Below, piece by piece: positions 6,724 through 13,876 of a DNA stretch of 18,906 nucleotides (its first letter is position 1; each line of letters starts with the position of its first letter). The DNA comes from JBBQDK01 sp038319625 (GTDB lineage: Bacteria; Pseudomonadota; Gammaproteobacteria; JBBQDK01). The notes beneath the pieces were generated by a model that was given only the letters and a program-made list of their open reading frames with translations, did not search any database and was not told where the DNA came from. The translations under genes and the position numbers were made by a program. The stretch covers positions 1 through 18,906 of the forward strand of contig JBBQDK010000046.1 in assembly GCA_038319625.1 (NCBI GenBank). The letters are read 5' to 3'.

Positions 6724-7566
6724 GTGTCAATTATTCCGGGTGCGTTGTATGTGGTGGCCACGCCGATCGGCAATCTCGGTGATTTCAGCGCGCGCGCCAT
6801 CGAGGTGCTGAGACTGGTGGCGCGTATCGCCGCCGAGGATACTCGCCACAGTGCGCCACTGTTGCACCGGCACGGCATTGCCACGCCGCTGCTGTCGCTG
6901 CACGAACACAATGAGCGGGAGCGCGTCGCGCAACTCGTCGCGGAATTGCAGGGCGGTGCGGCGATCGGGCTGATCTCCGACGCCGGTACACCGCTGATCA
7001 GCGATCCCGGCTTTCACCTGGTGCGCGCGGCGCGCGCGCAGGGTATCCGCGTTATCCCGGTACCGGGCGCCTGCGCGCTGATTGCCGCACTGTCCGCCGC
7101 CGGCTTGCCTACCGACCGTTTCGTCTTCGAGGGTTTTCTGCCCGCCAAGAGCGCTGCGCGTCGTGCGCGTCTCGAGGCACTTCGCAATGAAACGCGCACG
7201 CTGGTATTTTATGAATCCAGTCACCGCATTGTCGAAACCCTTGTCGATATGATTGCCGTAATCGGCGCGCAACGTCCTGCTGTAGTGGCGCGCGAATTGA
7301 CCAAGACCTTCGAAACCATACTCGACGGTCACCTGGATGAACTGCTGGCGTTAGTCGAGGGCGATGCCAATCAGCAGAAGGGCGAATTCGTGCTGCTGCT
7401 GCAGGGCGCTGAGGAGGTCCCGGAGGATGCGGCCGAGGCCGGTCGCGTGCTGGGTATTTTGCTGGAAGAACTGCCGGTCAAGCAGGCGGCGGCGCTGGCT
7501 GAGCGCATCACGGGAGTGAAGAAGAATGAGCTTTACAAGCTGGCATTGACACTGAAGAATTCCTGA
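6724..7566 (+). CDS. rsmI: 16S rRNA (cytidine1402-2'-O)-methyltransferase RsmI
   Basis: RsmI methylates the 2'-hydroxyl of C1402 in the decoding centre of 16S rRNA using S-adenosylmethionine. The product is a tetrapyrrole-methylase-fold protein of 280 residues. Visible motifs are LYVVATPIGNLGD near the N-terminus, the AEDTRHSAPLLHRHGI block, GLISDAGTPLISDPG (SAM pocket), VPGACALIAALSAAGLPTDRFVFEGFLP and FYESSHRI. The C-terminal part ends with the small RsmI-type helical domain (LPVKQAAALAERITGVKKNELYKLAL). Three in-frame GTGs occur at 6712, 6718 and 6724. I chose 6724 because GGAGG at 6714-6718 then sits 5 bases upstream. It is divergent from lpoA, as in E. coli, with an 83-base shared upstream region. 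Confidence 0.95.
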   Translation: MSIIPGALYVVATPIGNLGDFSARAIEVLRLVARIAAEDTRHSAPLLHRHGIATPLLSLHEHNERERVAQLVAELQGGAAIGLISDAGTPLISDPGFHLVRAARAQGIRVIPVPGACALIAALSAAGLPTDRFVFEGFLPAKSAARRARLEALRNETRTLVFYESSHRIVETLVDMIAVIGAQRPAVVARELTKTFETILDGHLDELLALVEGDANQQKGEFVLLLQGAEEVPEDAAEAGRVLGILLEELPVKQAAALAERITGVKKNELYKLALTLKNS

Positions 7567-7579
7567 TAGGGCATATAAT
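7546..7579 (+). promoter_or_regulatory. Candidate sigma70-type elements upstream of the formaldehyde genes
   Basis: A perfect TATAAT (7574-7579) lies 125 bases before the class III dehydrogenase ATG, and a perfect TTGACA (7546-7551) lies at the end of rsmI. The spacer is 22 bases, well over the ideal 17, so the pair may not act together; the -10 alone may be used with another -35. The leader also contains an inverted TTTGTCG (7593-7599) / CGACAAA (7633-7639). Confidence 0.3.
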
Positions 7580-7703
7580 GGGTGGTGGTCGTTTTGTCGA
7601 TTGCGCTGTGACACTGCTGCCGGCCAGTCTGCCGACAAATTACTCACGCAATTCGGGCCATTCTCGGAATATTCAGCGAATCGATTGCAGAGGTATTACA
7701 GTC

Positions 7704-8813
7704 ATGAAAGCACGCGCTGCGGTGGCATGGGCACCGAAACAACCCCTGTCCATAGAAGAGATCGATGTCGAGGGCCCCAAGCAGGGCGAGGTCCTGCTGA
7801 AAGTTATAGCCTCCGGCGTTTGTCATACCGATGCCTTTACGTTATCGGGAGACGACCCCGAGGGCGCGTTTCCCTGCGTGCTCGGTCACGAGGGCGGCTG
7901 CGAAGTGGTCGAGTGCGGACCGGGTGTAAGCAAGCTCAAGCCCGGCGATCATGTGATTCCGCTGTACATTCCTGAATGCGGCGAGTGCGCGTACTGTCGT
8001 TCCAGCAAGACCAATCTGTGTCAATCCATCGCCAGTACCGTCTGGACCGGGTATATGCCGGACCATACACGACGCTTCTCGCAGAATGGCAAGCCGATCT
8101 TTCACTACATGGGGTGTTCGACTTTTTCCGAATATACGGTCGTCCCGGAGATCGCCCTGGCCAAGGTCGACAAGACGGCACCGCTCGATAAAGTCTGCCT
8201 GCTGGGTTGCGGCGTCACCACGGGTATAGGCGCCGTGTTGAACACCGCCAAGGTCGAAGCGGGCTCCACTGTCGCGGTGTTCGGATTGGGTGGCATCGGG
8301 CTCTCGGTGATTCAGGGCGCCGTCATGGCGCAGGCCAAGCGCATCATCGCCATCGATGTGAATCCGGATAAATTCGTCATGGCCAAGGCGCTGGGAGCTA
8401 CGGACTTCGTTAATCCGAAAGATTTGACGGGCTCAGTCACCGAAGCGATCGTCGAACTGACCGACGGTGGCGTGGATTATTCCTTTGAGTGCATCGGCAA
8501 CGTCGATGTCATGCGTGAGGCACTGGAGTGCTGTCACATGGGCTGGGGTGTTTCGACCATCATCGGCGTTGCCGGCGGCGGTAAGGAAATCCGTACCCGG
8601 CCGTTTCAGCTGGTGACGGGGCGCACCTGGAAAGGCTCGGCATTCGGTGGCGTAAAAGGCCGCAGTGAATTGCCGGGTTACGTGGATCGCTACCTGAATG
8701 GTCAGATTGAGCTCGACAGTATGGTTACCCATACCATGCCGCTGGAGGAGATCAATACGGCGTTCGATCTTATGCATCAGGGCAAGAGTATTCGCTCGGT
8801 CATTATTTTCTGA
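7704..8813 (+). CDS. frmA: S-(hydroxymethyl)glutathione dehydrogenase / class III alcohol dehydrogenase
   Basis: This cytoplasmic zinc enzyme oxidises S-hydroxymethylglutathione, formed spontaneously from formaldehyde and glutathione, to S-formylglutathione with NAD+. It also reduces S-nitrosoglutathione. The 369-residue length is exactly typical. Catalytic zinc ligands are Cys40 (GVCHTD), His62-Glu63 (LGHEGG) and Cys169 (LLGCGVTTG). Structural zinc ligands are Cys92, 95, 98 and 106 (ECGECAYCRSSKTNLC). The Rossmann motif GLGGIG is at 194-199, with Asp218 for NAD ribose. The ATG at 7704 follows AGAGG by 10 bases; an open frame extends further upstream but has no family similarity. It is followed after 31 bases by the S-formylglutathione hydrolase gene, completing the pathway to formate. 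No frmR-type repressor gene is adjacent. Confidence 0.97.
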   Translation: MKARAAVAWAPKQPLSIEEIDVEGPKQGEVLLKVIASGVCHTDAFTLSGDDPEGAFPCVLGHEGGCEVVECGPGVSKLKPGDHVIPLYIPECGECAYCRSSKTNLCQSIASTVWTGYMPDHTRRFSQNGKPIFHYMGCSTFSEYTVVPEIALAKVDKTAPLDKVCLLGCGVTTGIGAVLNTAKVEAGSTVAVFGLGGIGLSVIQGAVMAQAKRIIAIDVNPDKFVMAKALGATDFVNPKDLTGSVTEAIVELTDGGVDYSFECIGNVDVMREALECCHMGWGVSTIIGVAGGGKEIRTRPFQLVTGRTWKGSAFGGVKGRSELPGYVDRYLNGQIELDSMVTHTMPLEEINTAFDLMHQGKSIRSVIIF

Positions 8814-8844
8814 AGCGCATCCCTGCGCAGGCATCGGAATCGTT

Positions 8845-9684
8845 ATGGACAAGATTGAAACAGTCAAAGAATCCGGTGGCTGGCTGTCGCGTTATCGGCA
8901 TTGGTCGGAGTGCTGCCAGTGTTCGATGACGTTCTCCGTGTATCTACCGCCGCAGGCAATGCAGCGGGCGGTGCCTGCCGTCTATTGGCTGTCCGGGCTC
9001 ACCTGCACTGACGACAATTTCCGGGTCAAGGCCGGTGCGCAGCGTTATGCCGCGGAATTGGGTTTGGCATTGATCATTGCCGACACCAGCCCGCGCGGCA
9101 AGGGCGTGCCGGATGTAGCCGCGCGTTACGACCTGGGACAGGGTGCCGGGTTTTATGTGAATGCAACCGAAACACCATGGTCGCAGCATTATCAAATGTA
9201 TGACTATGTCACGCGCGAATTGCCGGCGTTGGTCGAAGCAAACCTGCCGCTGCTACCCGGCAAACGTTCGATCAGCGGGCACTCCATGGGCGGGCATGGC
9301 GCACTCATCTGCGCATTGAAGGAACCGGGCGCCTATCAATCGGTGTCGGCCTTTGCGCCCATCTGCAACCCGAGTCAATGCGGCTGGGGGCAAGCGTGTT
9401 TCTCAGCGTATCTGGGTGAGGACCGCAGTCGCTGGGTGGCCTACGATGCAACCGGACTGATTGAAGCGGGTGCCGCATTGCCCCCGCATTTGATCGATCA
9501 GGGCGGCGGAGACGAGTTTCTGGCCGGGCAGCTCTTTCCGCAAAACCTGCAAGCCGCCTGCATATCACGAGGTATCAGTGTCAATCTGCGCATGCAGGAT
9601 GATTATGATCATAGCTATCACTTCATCGCCAGCTTCATCGGTGAGCACCTCGCCTTCCATGCGCGTGCGTTGGGTAGCTTGTGA
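8845..9684 (+). CDS. fghA: S-formylglutathione hydrolase
   Basis: This esterase of the alpha/beta-hydrolase fold splits S-formylglutathione to formate and glutathione, the second step of glutathione-dependent formaldehyde removal. The product has 279 residues, the normal length. The nucleophile elbow GHSMGG places Ser147. Asp223 (QGGGDEFL) and His256 (YDHSYHF) complete the triad. Other family marks are YWLSGLTCTDDNF, ADTSPRGKGVPD and the ATETPWSQHYQMYDYV segment. The ATG at 8845 is preceded by only a weak GGAA site; upstream in-frame codons belong to the frmA overlap. The pair with frmA forms an operon. Downstream is a 12-bp palindrome and a 446-base non-coding stretch. Confidence 0.96.
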   Translation: MDKIETVKESGGWLSRYRHWSECCQCSMTFSVYLPPQAMQRAVPAVYWLSGLTCTDDNFRVKAGAQRYAAELGLALIIADTSPRGKGVPDVAARYDLGQGAGFYVNATETPWSQHYQMYDYVTRELPALVEANLPLLPGKRSISGHSMGGHGALICALKEPGAYQSVSAFAPICNPSQCGWGQACFSAYLGEDRSRWVAYDATGLIEAGAALPPHLIDQGGGDEFLAGQLFPQNLQAACISRGISVNLRMQDDYDHSYHFIASFIGEHLAFHARALGSL

Positions 9685-10130
9685 CCGTGGCGCCACGAAA
9701 CCTGGTCAAGCCATCGTCCTGCTCGCAACAGAAAATATCTGCAACAAAAAATCTATCGACTGAAGTGCTCTGCTGGTGCTGGCCAGCATATAACACTCAA
9801 GCCGATTCCTTGCGTTCCGGTGCCACACGGAACTTCAATTAACATCAATCCCACCTTGCCGTACTTCGAAAATGCACAGCTGTTTCTGCGGCTTATGCCC
9901 ATACGGCTGCAGGCTTGCGCCGGAGAATTCTTGTGCTTTGAACTGTGTACAGCTGCCGGGTCTGAATCCTTTCTTCTGTCTCGCGATCTGATTTTCTAAA
10001 GCCCGAGACGACTTTTGCCGACATTGCAAAAGGCGGTTGTGCCAAGCTCGTGCTCCAATTATGTTCAGGATGCATAAATGGTGGTCCCGCCAAACACATT
10101 TAGTCAATTTCACTGTTTGTGGAGGGAGCT
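9685..10130 (+). other. 446-base intergenic region, AT-richer, with several dyads
   Basis: I find no convincing gene here. It is lower in GC than the flanks. Just after the fghA stop is the perfect palindrome CGTGGCGCCACG (9686-9697). GTTCCG (9814-9819) and CGGAAC (9828-9833) form a 6-bp dyad. CTTTTGC (10012-10018) and GCAAAAG (10026-10032) form a 7-bp dyad with a 7-base loop. Open frames on both strands look random. The last 100 bases probably hold the promoter of the lipoprotein gene (for example ATAAAT-like at 10074-10079), but no consensus pair is clear. Confidence 0.5.
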
Positions 10131-10283
10131 ATGAATTTCTTGAGAATTTTTTTGACAGTGGCTGGCGTTCTTGTCCTTACCGCTTGCGGTGGGGGAGGGA
10201 GCAGCAGCACGGCCAGTTCAGGTGGTGCCACGGTAGCGGGTGTTACCACTGCCTCACAAGTCTCTGTTGTGACTGCAAATTAA
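10131..10283 (+). CDS. Small (50-residue) predicted lipoprotein of unknown function
   Basis: A short gene with a clear translation start: GGAGGG at 10121-10126 stands 4 bases before the ATG. The product has a lipoprotein signal peptide (MNFLRIFLTVAGVLVLTACG) with lipobox LTAC, so Cys19 should be acylated. The mature part is only 32 residues: a GGGGSSSTASSGG linker and a Thr/Val/Ala-rich tail ending in VVTAN. No domain is recognisable. The residue after the cysteine is Gly, not Asp, so under the usual rule it would go to the outer membrane. The next gene, a large exported protein, starts 12 bases after its stop, so the two are almost certainly cotranscribed. Small lipoproteins of this shape are known as anchors or secretion accessories in other systems, but any such role is speculation here. 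Confidence 0.75.
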   Translation: MNFLRIFLTVAGVLVLTACGGGGSSSTASSGGATVAGVTTASQVSVVTAN

Positions 10284-10295
10284 TAGGAAAATACC

Positions 10296-12560
10296 ATGAG
10301 CTTCGTAACAGGGAAACGCAAATCACTGGCACTGTCACTGCTGGCCGCCAGTTCCATCCCGCTCTCCGCTTTGGCGACACCGTCAGTCACCTCGCCGTAT
10401 GTCGTGGACGCGCAGAACTCCCACGTGCAAGATGCCACGTCGGAGGGTATCGCCAATCTCAACATGGTGCTTTGCATCATGAATGCGATGCAGCCGGCTG
10501 TCATGGTCAACAGCGGCGACTATATCGCCCTCATCGACAAGAACAAGTGCGATTCGAAATCCCAGTCGAGCGCCAGCAACTCCACTTCGGCGGCTTCCGG
10601 CGCGACTGCCACCCCGGACTATATGACTGCCGTGGTGAACTCTTCCCGGGCGAGCAACGCTGACCCGATGATCGCCAAGTCATGGATCAGCTTCACTGAG
10701 GAAGGTAATCCGGTCGAGGTATTCGTGCAGGTCAGTGCGACCAGGTCGCCGACCGATGCGCCGCCGTATGGCCAGTTCCGCATGGATTACATCGGCAAGG
10801 CGGGTGGTGCCACGAAATTCAACGGTTTCATCGACGCCAATGGCGCAGACGTCAGCTATTTCGAGACCGGCCCGAATTCGAGCGACAACGCGCTCGCGAT
10901 GAGGGCTTCGTCCGCGACGGCGGGTTCCGGAACGATGATGGTTCCTGATTTCTCGACCAATCCGGCGACCTCATCGACTTTCAATTTTGCCTATGACTCC
11001 AGCGAGACGGCGTTTCCCGCCGGTGTCTTCCGCCGCTCCGACGGAACCAACGACGTTTGCTTCGATCGCTCCGTGGCCAATGCACAGAAGTCGGTGTGGC
11101 GTTTTGGCACCTACAATGCCAACGATGGCGCCCGTGTCGACCAGGCGAATCCGGGGTTTCCGATTACTGTCGCTTACAACGGCAACAGTTATTACGGCTA
11201 TGCCGGCTATTGGGGTATCAACTTTCAAGGGCTGGATCTCAACAGCATTGCGGATGGCATCTTGGCCGGCGCCGTGGTCGCCGATCAGCGACCGGGCAAC
11301 TCGACAACCTACAGGTTGGCAAAAAACAGCGGCAAGTTGACCAAGTGGACGCAGCATCAGCAGACGCTCGCTGCAATGGACGGCATTCCGTTTACCTTCT
11401 ACGGTGACCTCACCGGGCAGACCGGCAACAACACCATTTCGGGGTTCGGCAACTGGCAAATGCAGTGGAACAATAGCAGCTCAACGTTCTCCGTTACCGG
11501 CAAGCAAACCTGCGGCAACAAGGGTTGCGTACTGTCTTCGATCAGCCCGACGGCGACCGTGACGGGAGTGATGCTGAACGGACTGCCAATCGCGGGATGG
11601 TCTGACTCCTTCGGCGGTAACATTAACATCCCGCCCACCGGGTCGGCGCACACCGGTACCGATGCGGTAAATTACTACAGTCAATCGGCAGTCATTCCCG
11701 GCGACGTCAACGCCCCGAGCGCACTGTATTGTCTGAGCAACTGTCCGACCGCCGCCTCACTCGTGAATTTTGCGACAAACAACGGCAACGTCACGCCTTT
11801 CGACAGCACCACGGCGCAGCAATGGGGTTGGGGCAGCACATCGGTGACCTATAGCTTCGATGCGACCGGTTTGAAGGAGACCAGTGCCCCGATGGTGATC
11901 AGCAATGCCAATCTTCTTACGGGTCAGTTTCAGGGCGGTATCATGACCGGCAGACTGTTTCCGGCGCCGCTGCCGACAACCGGTTGTCCCAGCGGTGGTG
12001 CAGTATGTGAACCCGGTAACCCTGCCACGTATTACACTTGGCAGACGGGCGCCAACCAGTGGAACCAGACTACATGGTTGACCCGAATCGGCGACAGCAG
12101 CGTGGTGAGCTTCGATCCGCCACAGAATATCAGCTACACAGTGCCGACCGGGGCAGCCTACGGCAGCTGGTCGGGTAAAGCCATCCAGTTGCAGTTCAAC
12201 GGCTTCGGCAACCTGAACGGTATTCCGGGGTACTGCGTGAGCCCGATCGACAACAGCCAGGTCGACTGTGGTGCGACAGGTGCGCGCTATGTACCGGAGT
12301 TCTCGCTGCCGGATGGAGCTACCATGACGCTGATGGATGGCGGCACGTCGACGCCGCTTATCGTGAAGGCGCTGGATGCGGAACTGCGTCTTTCCAAGGT
12401 GGCCTGTGGTCTGACGGCACTGCCGCCACCCGGCACTACGGTGACTTTGCCGACGGCCGCTGATGTTCACGACCCGAGCAATTCGGTGGACAGTGACTAC
12501 ATCGGTACGAAACCTGCTGTGGCGAGCGCGCCGCAGGTTATTGACGGCGTGGTCCAGTAA
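10296..12560 (+). CDS. Large exported protein of unrecognised family, 12 cysteines
   Basis: The 754-residue product has a Sec-type signal peptide (basic MSFVTGKRKS, hydrophobic core, likely cut after SALA at residue 27) and no later membrane segment. It is rich in Ser, Thr, Asn, Gly and aromatic residues, as in secreted or surface proteins. Twelve cysteines (60, 85, 255, 406, 411, 479, 483, 564, 571, 647, 658, 704) occur mostly in close pairs, suggesting periplasmic or extracellular disulfides. An N-terminal helical segment (48-84) precedes a Ser/Ala/Thr linker (88-107), then probable beta-rich regions with patches such as YNGNSYYGYAGYWGINF (294-310). I do not recognise the family and see no catalytic motif, LPXTG, autotransporter barrel or C-terminal sorting signal. 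The ATG is preceded by AGGA at a normal distance. It is the second gene of a two-gene unit, ended by a strong terminator. Confidence 0.85.
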   Translation: MSFVTGKRKSLALSLLAASSIPLSALATPSVTSPYVVDAQNSHVQDATSEGIANLNMVLCIMNAMQPAVMVNSGDYIALIDKNKCDSKSQSSASNSTSAASGATATPDYMTAVVNSSRASNADPMIAKSWISFTEEGNPVEVFVQVSATRSPTDAPPYGQFRMDYIGKAGGATKFNGFIDANGADVSYFETGPNSSDNALAMRASSATAGSGTMMVPDFSTNPATSSTFNFAYDSSETAFPAGVFRRSDGTNDVCFDRSVANAQKSVWRFGTYNANDGARVDQANPGFPITVAYNGNSYYGYAGYWGINFQGLDLNSIADGILAGAVVADQRPGNSTTYRLAKNSGKLTKWTQHQQTLAAMDGIPFTFYGDLTGQTGNNTISGFGNWQMQWNNSSSTFSVTGKQTCGNKGCVLSSISPTATVTGVMLNGLPIAGWSDSFGGNINIPPTGSAHTGTDAVNYYSQSAVIPGDVNAPSALYCLSNCPTAASLVNFATNNGNVTPFDSTTAQQWGWGSTSVTYSFDATGLKETSAPMVISNANLLTGQFQGGIMTGRLFPAPLPTTGCPSGGAVCEPGNPATYYTWQTGANQWNQTTWLTRIGDSSVVSFDPPQNISYTVPTGAAYGSWSGKAIQLQFNGFGNLNGIPGYCVSPIDNSQVDCGATGARYVPEFSLPDGATMTLMDGGTSTPLIVKALDAELRLSKVACGLTALPPPGTTVTLPTAADVHDPSNSVDSDYIGTKPAVASAPQVIDGVVQ

Positions 12561-12581
12561 CTTTCATCCATCTTCACCAGC

Positions 12582-12609
12582 AAGGCGCGCTTCGGCGCGC
12601 CTTTTTTTT
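12582..12609 (+). terminator. Rho-independent terminator after the exported-protein gene
   Basis: GGCGCGC (12584-12590) and GCGCGCC (12595-12601) form a 7-bp perfect GC stem closed by a stable TTCG tetraloop and followed by eight T residues; the preceding AA extends the stem. It lies 21 bases after the stop codon of the 754-residue protein and is the clearest terminator in the window. Confidence 0.95.
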
Positions 12610-12632
12610 GAGAAGTAGATGCCCTCTCTCCC

Positions 12633-12664
12633 TGCGCCCTCTCCCGCGGGCGGGAGAGGGCGCA
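12633..12664 (-). repeat. Perfect 14-bp inverted repeat 3' of queG
   Basis: TGCGCCCTCTCCCG (12633-12646) and its exact complement CGGGAGAGGGCGCA (12651-12664) flank a CGGG loop, 11 bases beyond the queG stop on the minus strand. A partial extra copy of the left arm, GCCCTCTCTCCC, precedes it at 12621-12632. No T-tract follows in the queG direction. It resembles the CCCTCTCCC...GGGAGAGGG dyads widespread between genes in proteobacteria, and may act as a transcript end or RNA stabiliser for queG. Confidence 0.6.
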
Positions 12665-12675
12665 AGTGGAATCAA

Positions 12676-13797
12676 TCAGCGCTTCCCCAGTGTTTGCATG
12701 TGCGGCTGTCCGGCTTCGCGCGCAGGGGCGGCGGTGGCTTGTCGATGCAGTGCCCAAGTCACGTGTTCGCGCACCAGCTCAGACGGGTGATCCAGGCGTG
12801 AGCGCAGTGACCTGATGATGGCCGGCTGGTGCGGTGCATTGCCCAACGCCACGGCGATATTGCGCAGCCAACATTCATGACCAATACGGCGGATCGCCGA
12901 ACCTTCGGTGCGCTGCAGGAAATCCGCTTCACTCCAGGCGAACAGTTCGATCAATGTGGCGCTGTCCAGGCCGTGGCGCGGGGCGAAGTCGGGTTCGGTG
13001 CCCGGTTGGGCGAAGCGATTCCAGGGACACACCAGTTGGCAGTCGTCGCAGCCGTAGATACGGTTGCCGATCAGCGTGCGGAATTCGATCGGTATGGCGC
13101 CGCGCAGTTCGATGGTGAGATAGGAGATGCAGCGGCGCGCATCGAGTTCATAGGGTGCGACGATGGCGCGGGTCGGGCAGACATCGATACAGGCCCGGCA
13201 ACTGCCGCAGTGGTCGGTGGCCGGCGTATCGACTGGCAAGGCCAGATCGGTATACAGCTCGCCGAGGAAGAACCAGGAGCCGGTCTTACTGTTGATGAGG
13301 TTGGTGTGTTTGCCTATCCAGCCCAGCCCGGCCTGCTGCGCCAGGGCCTTTTCCAGCACCGGCGCGCTGTCAACGAAGGCACGATAACCGAACGGACCGA
13401 TCGCCGTGGCGATGCGGTCGGCAAGTTGCTGTAGGCGCCGGCGCAGCAGTTTGTGATAATCGCGGCCCAGCGCATAGCGCGAGACGAAGGCCTGCGCCGG
13501 TGATTCGAGTAGAGCGACGGCGTTCGTAGCCTGTGCCGGCCAGTAGTCCAAGCGTACCGAGATGATGCGCTGCGTGCCGGCAACAAGGTCGGCGGGACGG
13601 CTGCGCTTGCGGCCGTGACGGGCCATGTAGTCCATCTCGCCATGGTGTCCTGCGGCGAGCCAGTTCAGCAGATAGGTCTCGTGTTCCGACAGATCGATGC
13701 TGCCGATGCCGACCTGCTGAAAGCCGAGCTCACCACCCCAGTGCTTGATGTCGCGCGCCAGATCGGACAGAGAGCTTGAGGAAAGCGGGTTGGGCAT
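12676..13797 (-). CDS. queG: Epoxyqueuosine reductase
   Basis: QueG performs the last step of queuosine synthesis in tRNA, reducing epoxyqueuosine with a cobalamin cofactor and two [4Fe-4S] clusters. The 373-residue product has the N-terminal cobalamin-binding region, with VDSAPVLEK (142-150) carrying the likely catalytic Asp143 and QQAGLGWIGKHTNLI following. The ferredoxin-like cluster motif is CGSCRACIDVCPTRAI (Cys197, 200, 203, 207). The second set, CDDCQLVCPW, gives Cys250, 253 and 257, with Cys223 as a further ligand. The C-terminus has HEAT-like repeats (IRRIGHECWLRNIAVALGN...LVREHVTWALHRQA). The ATG at 13797 has no strong ribosome site but gives the normal length. It is divergent from nnr, as in several gammaproteobacteria. 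Confidence 0.95.
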   Translation of the reverse strand: MPNPLSSSSLSDLARDIKHWGGELGFQQVGIGSIDLSEHETYLLNWLAAGHHGEMDYMARHGRKRSRPADLVAGTQRIISVRLDYWPAQATNAVALLESPAQAFVSRYALGRDYHKLLRRRLQQLADRIATAIGPFGYRAFVDSAPVLEKALAQQAGLGWIGKHTNLINSKTGSWFFLGELYTDLALPVDTPATDHCGSCRACIDVCPTRAIVAPYELDARRCISYLTIELRGAIPIEFRTLIGNRIYGCDDCQLVCPWNRFAQPGTEPDFAPRHGLDSATLIELFAWSEADFLQRTEGSAIRRIGHECWLRNIAVALGNAPHQPAIIRSLRSRLDHPSELVREHVTWALHRQATAAPAREAGQPHMQTLGKR

Positions 13798-13813
13798 GGA
13801 AATGCTGGTGATA

Positions 13814-13833
13814 AGTACTCGGTACTCAGTACT
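13814..13833. repeat. Short AGTACT/GTACTC repeat in the queG-nnr gap
   Basis: Three near-identical units in tandem (AGTACTC, GGTACTC, AGTACT) occupy the 79-base divergent gap. AGTACT is itself palindromic. The block resembles the GAGT/TAGT units between sspA and sspB and may be another copy of the same type of intergenic repeat. It may also overlap the promoters of queG and nnr; TACTATAAC at 13829-13837 is -10-like on the plus strand. Confidence 0.4.
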
Positions 13834-13876
13834 ATAACCCAATGCCCTGCAAACACAGCCAAGACCCACTCTTGCC

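Noticed and set aside
6641..6730. Longer LpoA starting at a TTG at 6730
   Set aside because: It would put 30 polar residues before the signal peptide and overlap the rsmI start; the ATG at 6640 gives a proper lipoprotein signal.
7578..7703. In-frame extension of the class III dehydrogenase by 42 residues
   Set aside because: The extension has no family similarity, and the enzyme family starts at the MKARAAVAW-type N-terminus, giving exactly 369 residues from 7704.
9835..10113. Minus-strand open frame of 92 codons in the gap before the lipoprotein gene
   Set aside because: No ribosome site, no recognisable motif, and a composition (many Cys, Arg, Gln, His) typical of random translation. It also covers the likely promoter of the lipoprotein gene.
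12829..13434. Plus-strand open frame of 201 codons opposite queG
   Set aside because: It lies wholly antisense to queG, a well-supported iron-sulfur enzyme, and its translation shows no motif. High GC makes such mirror frames common.
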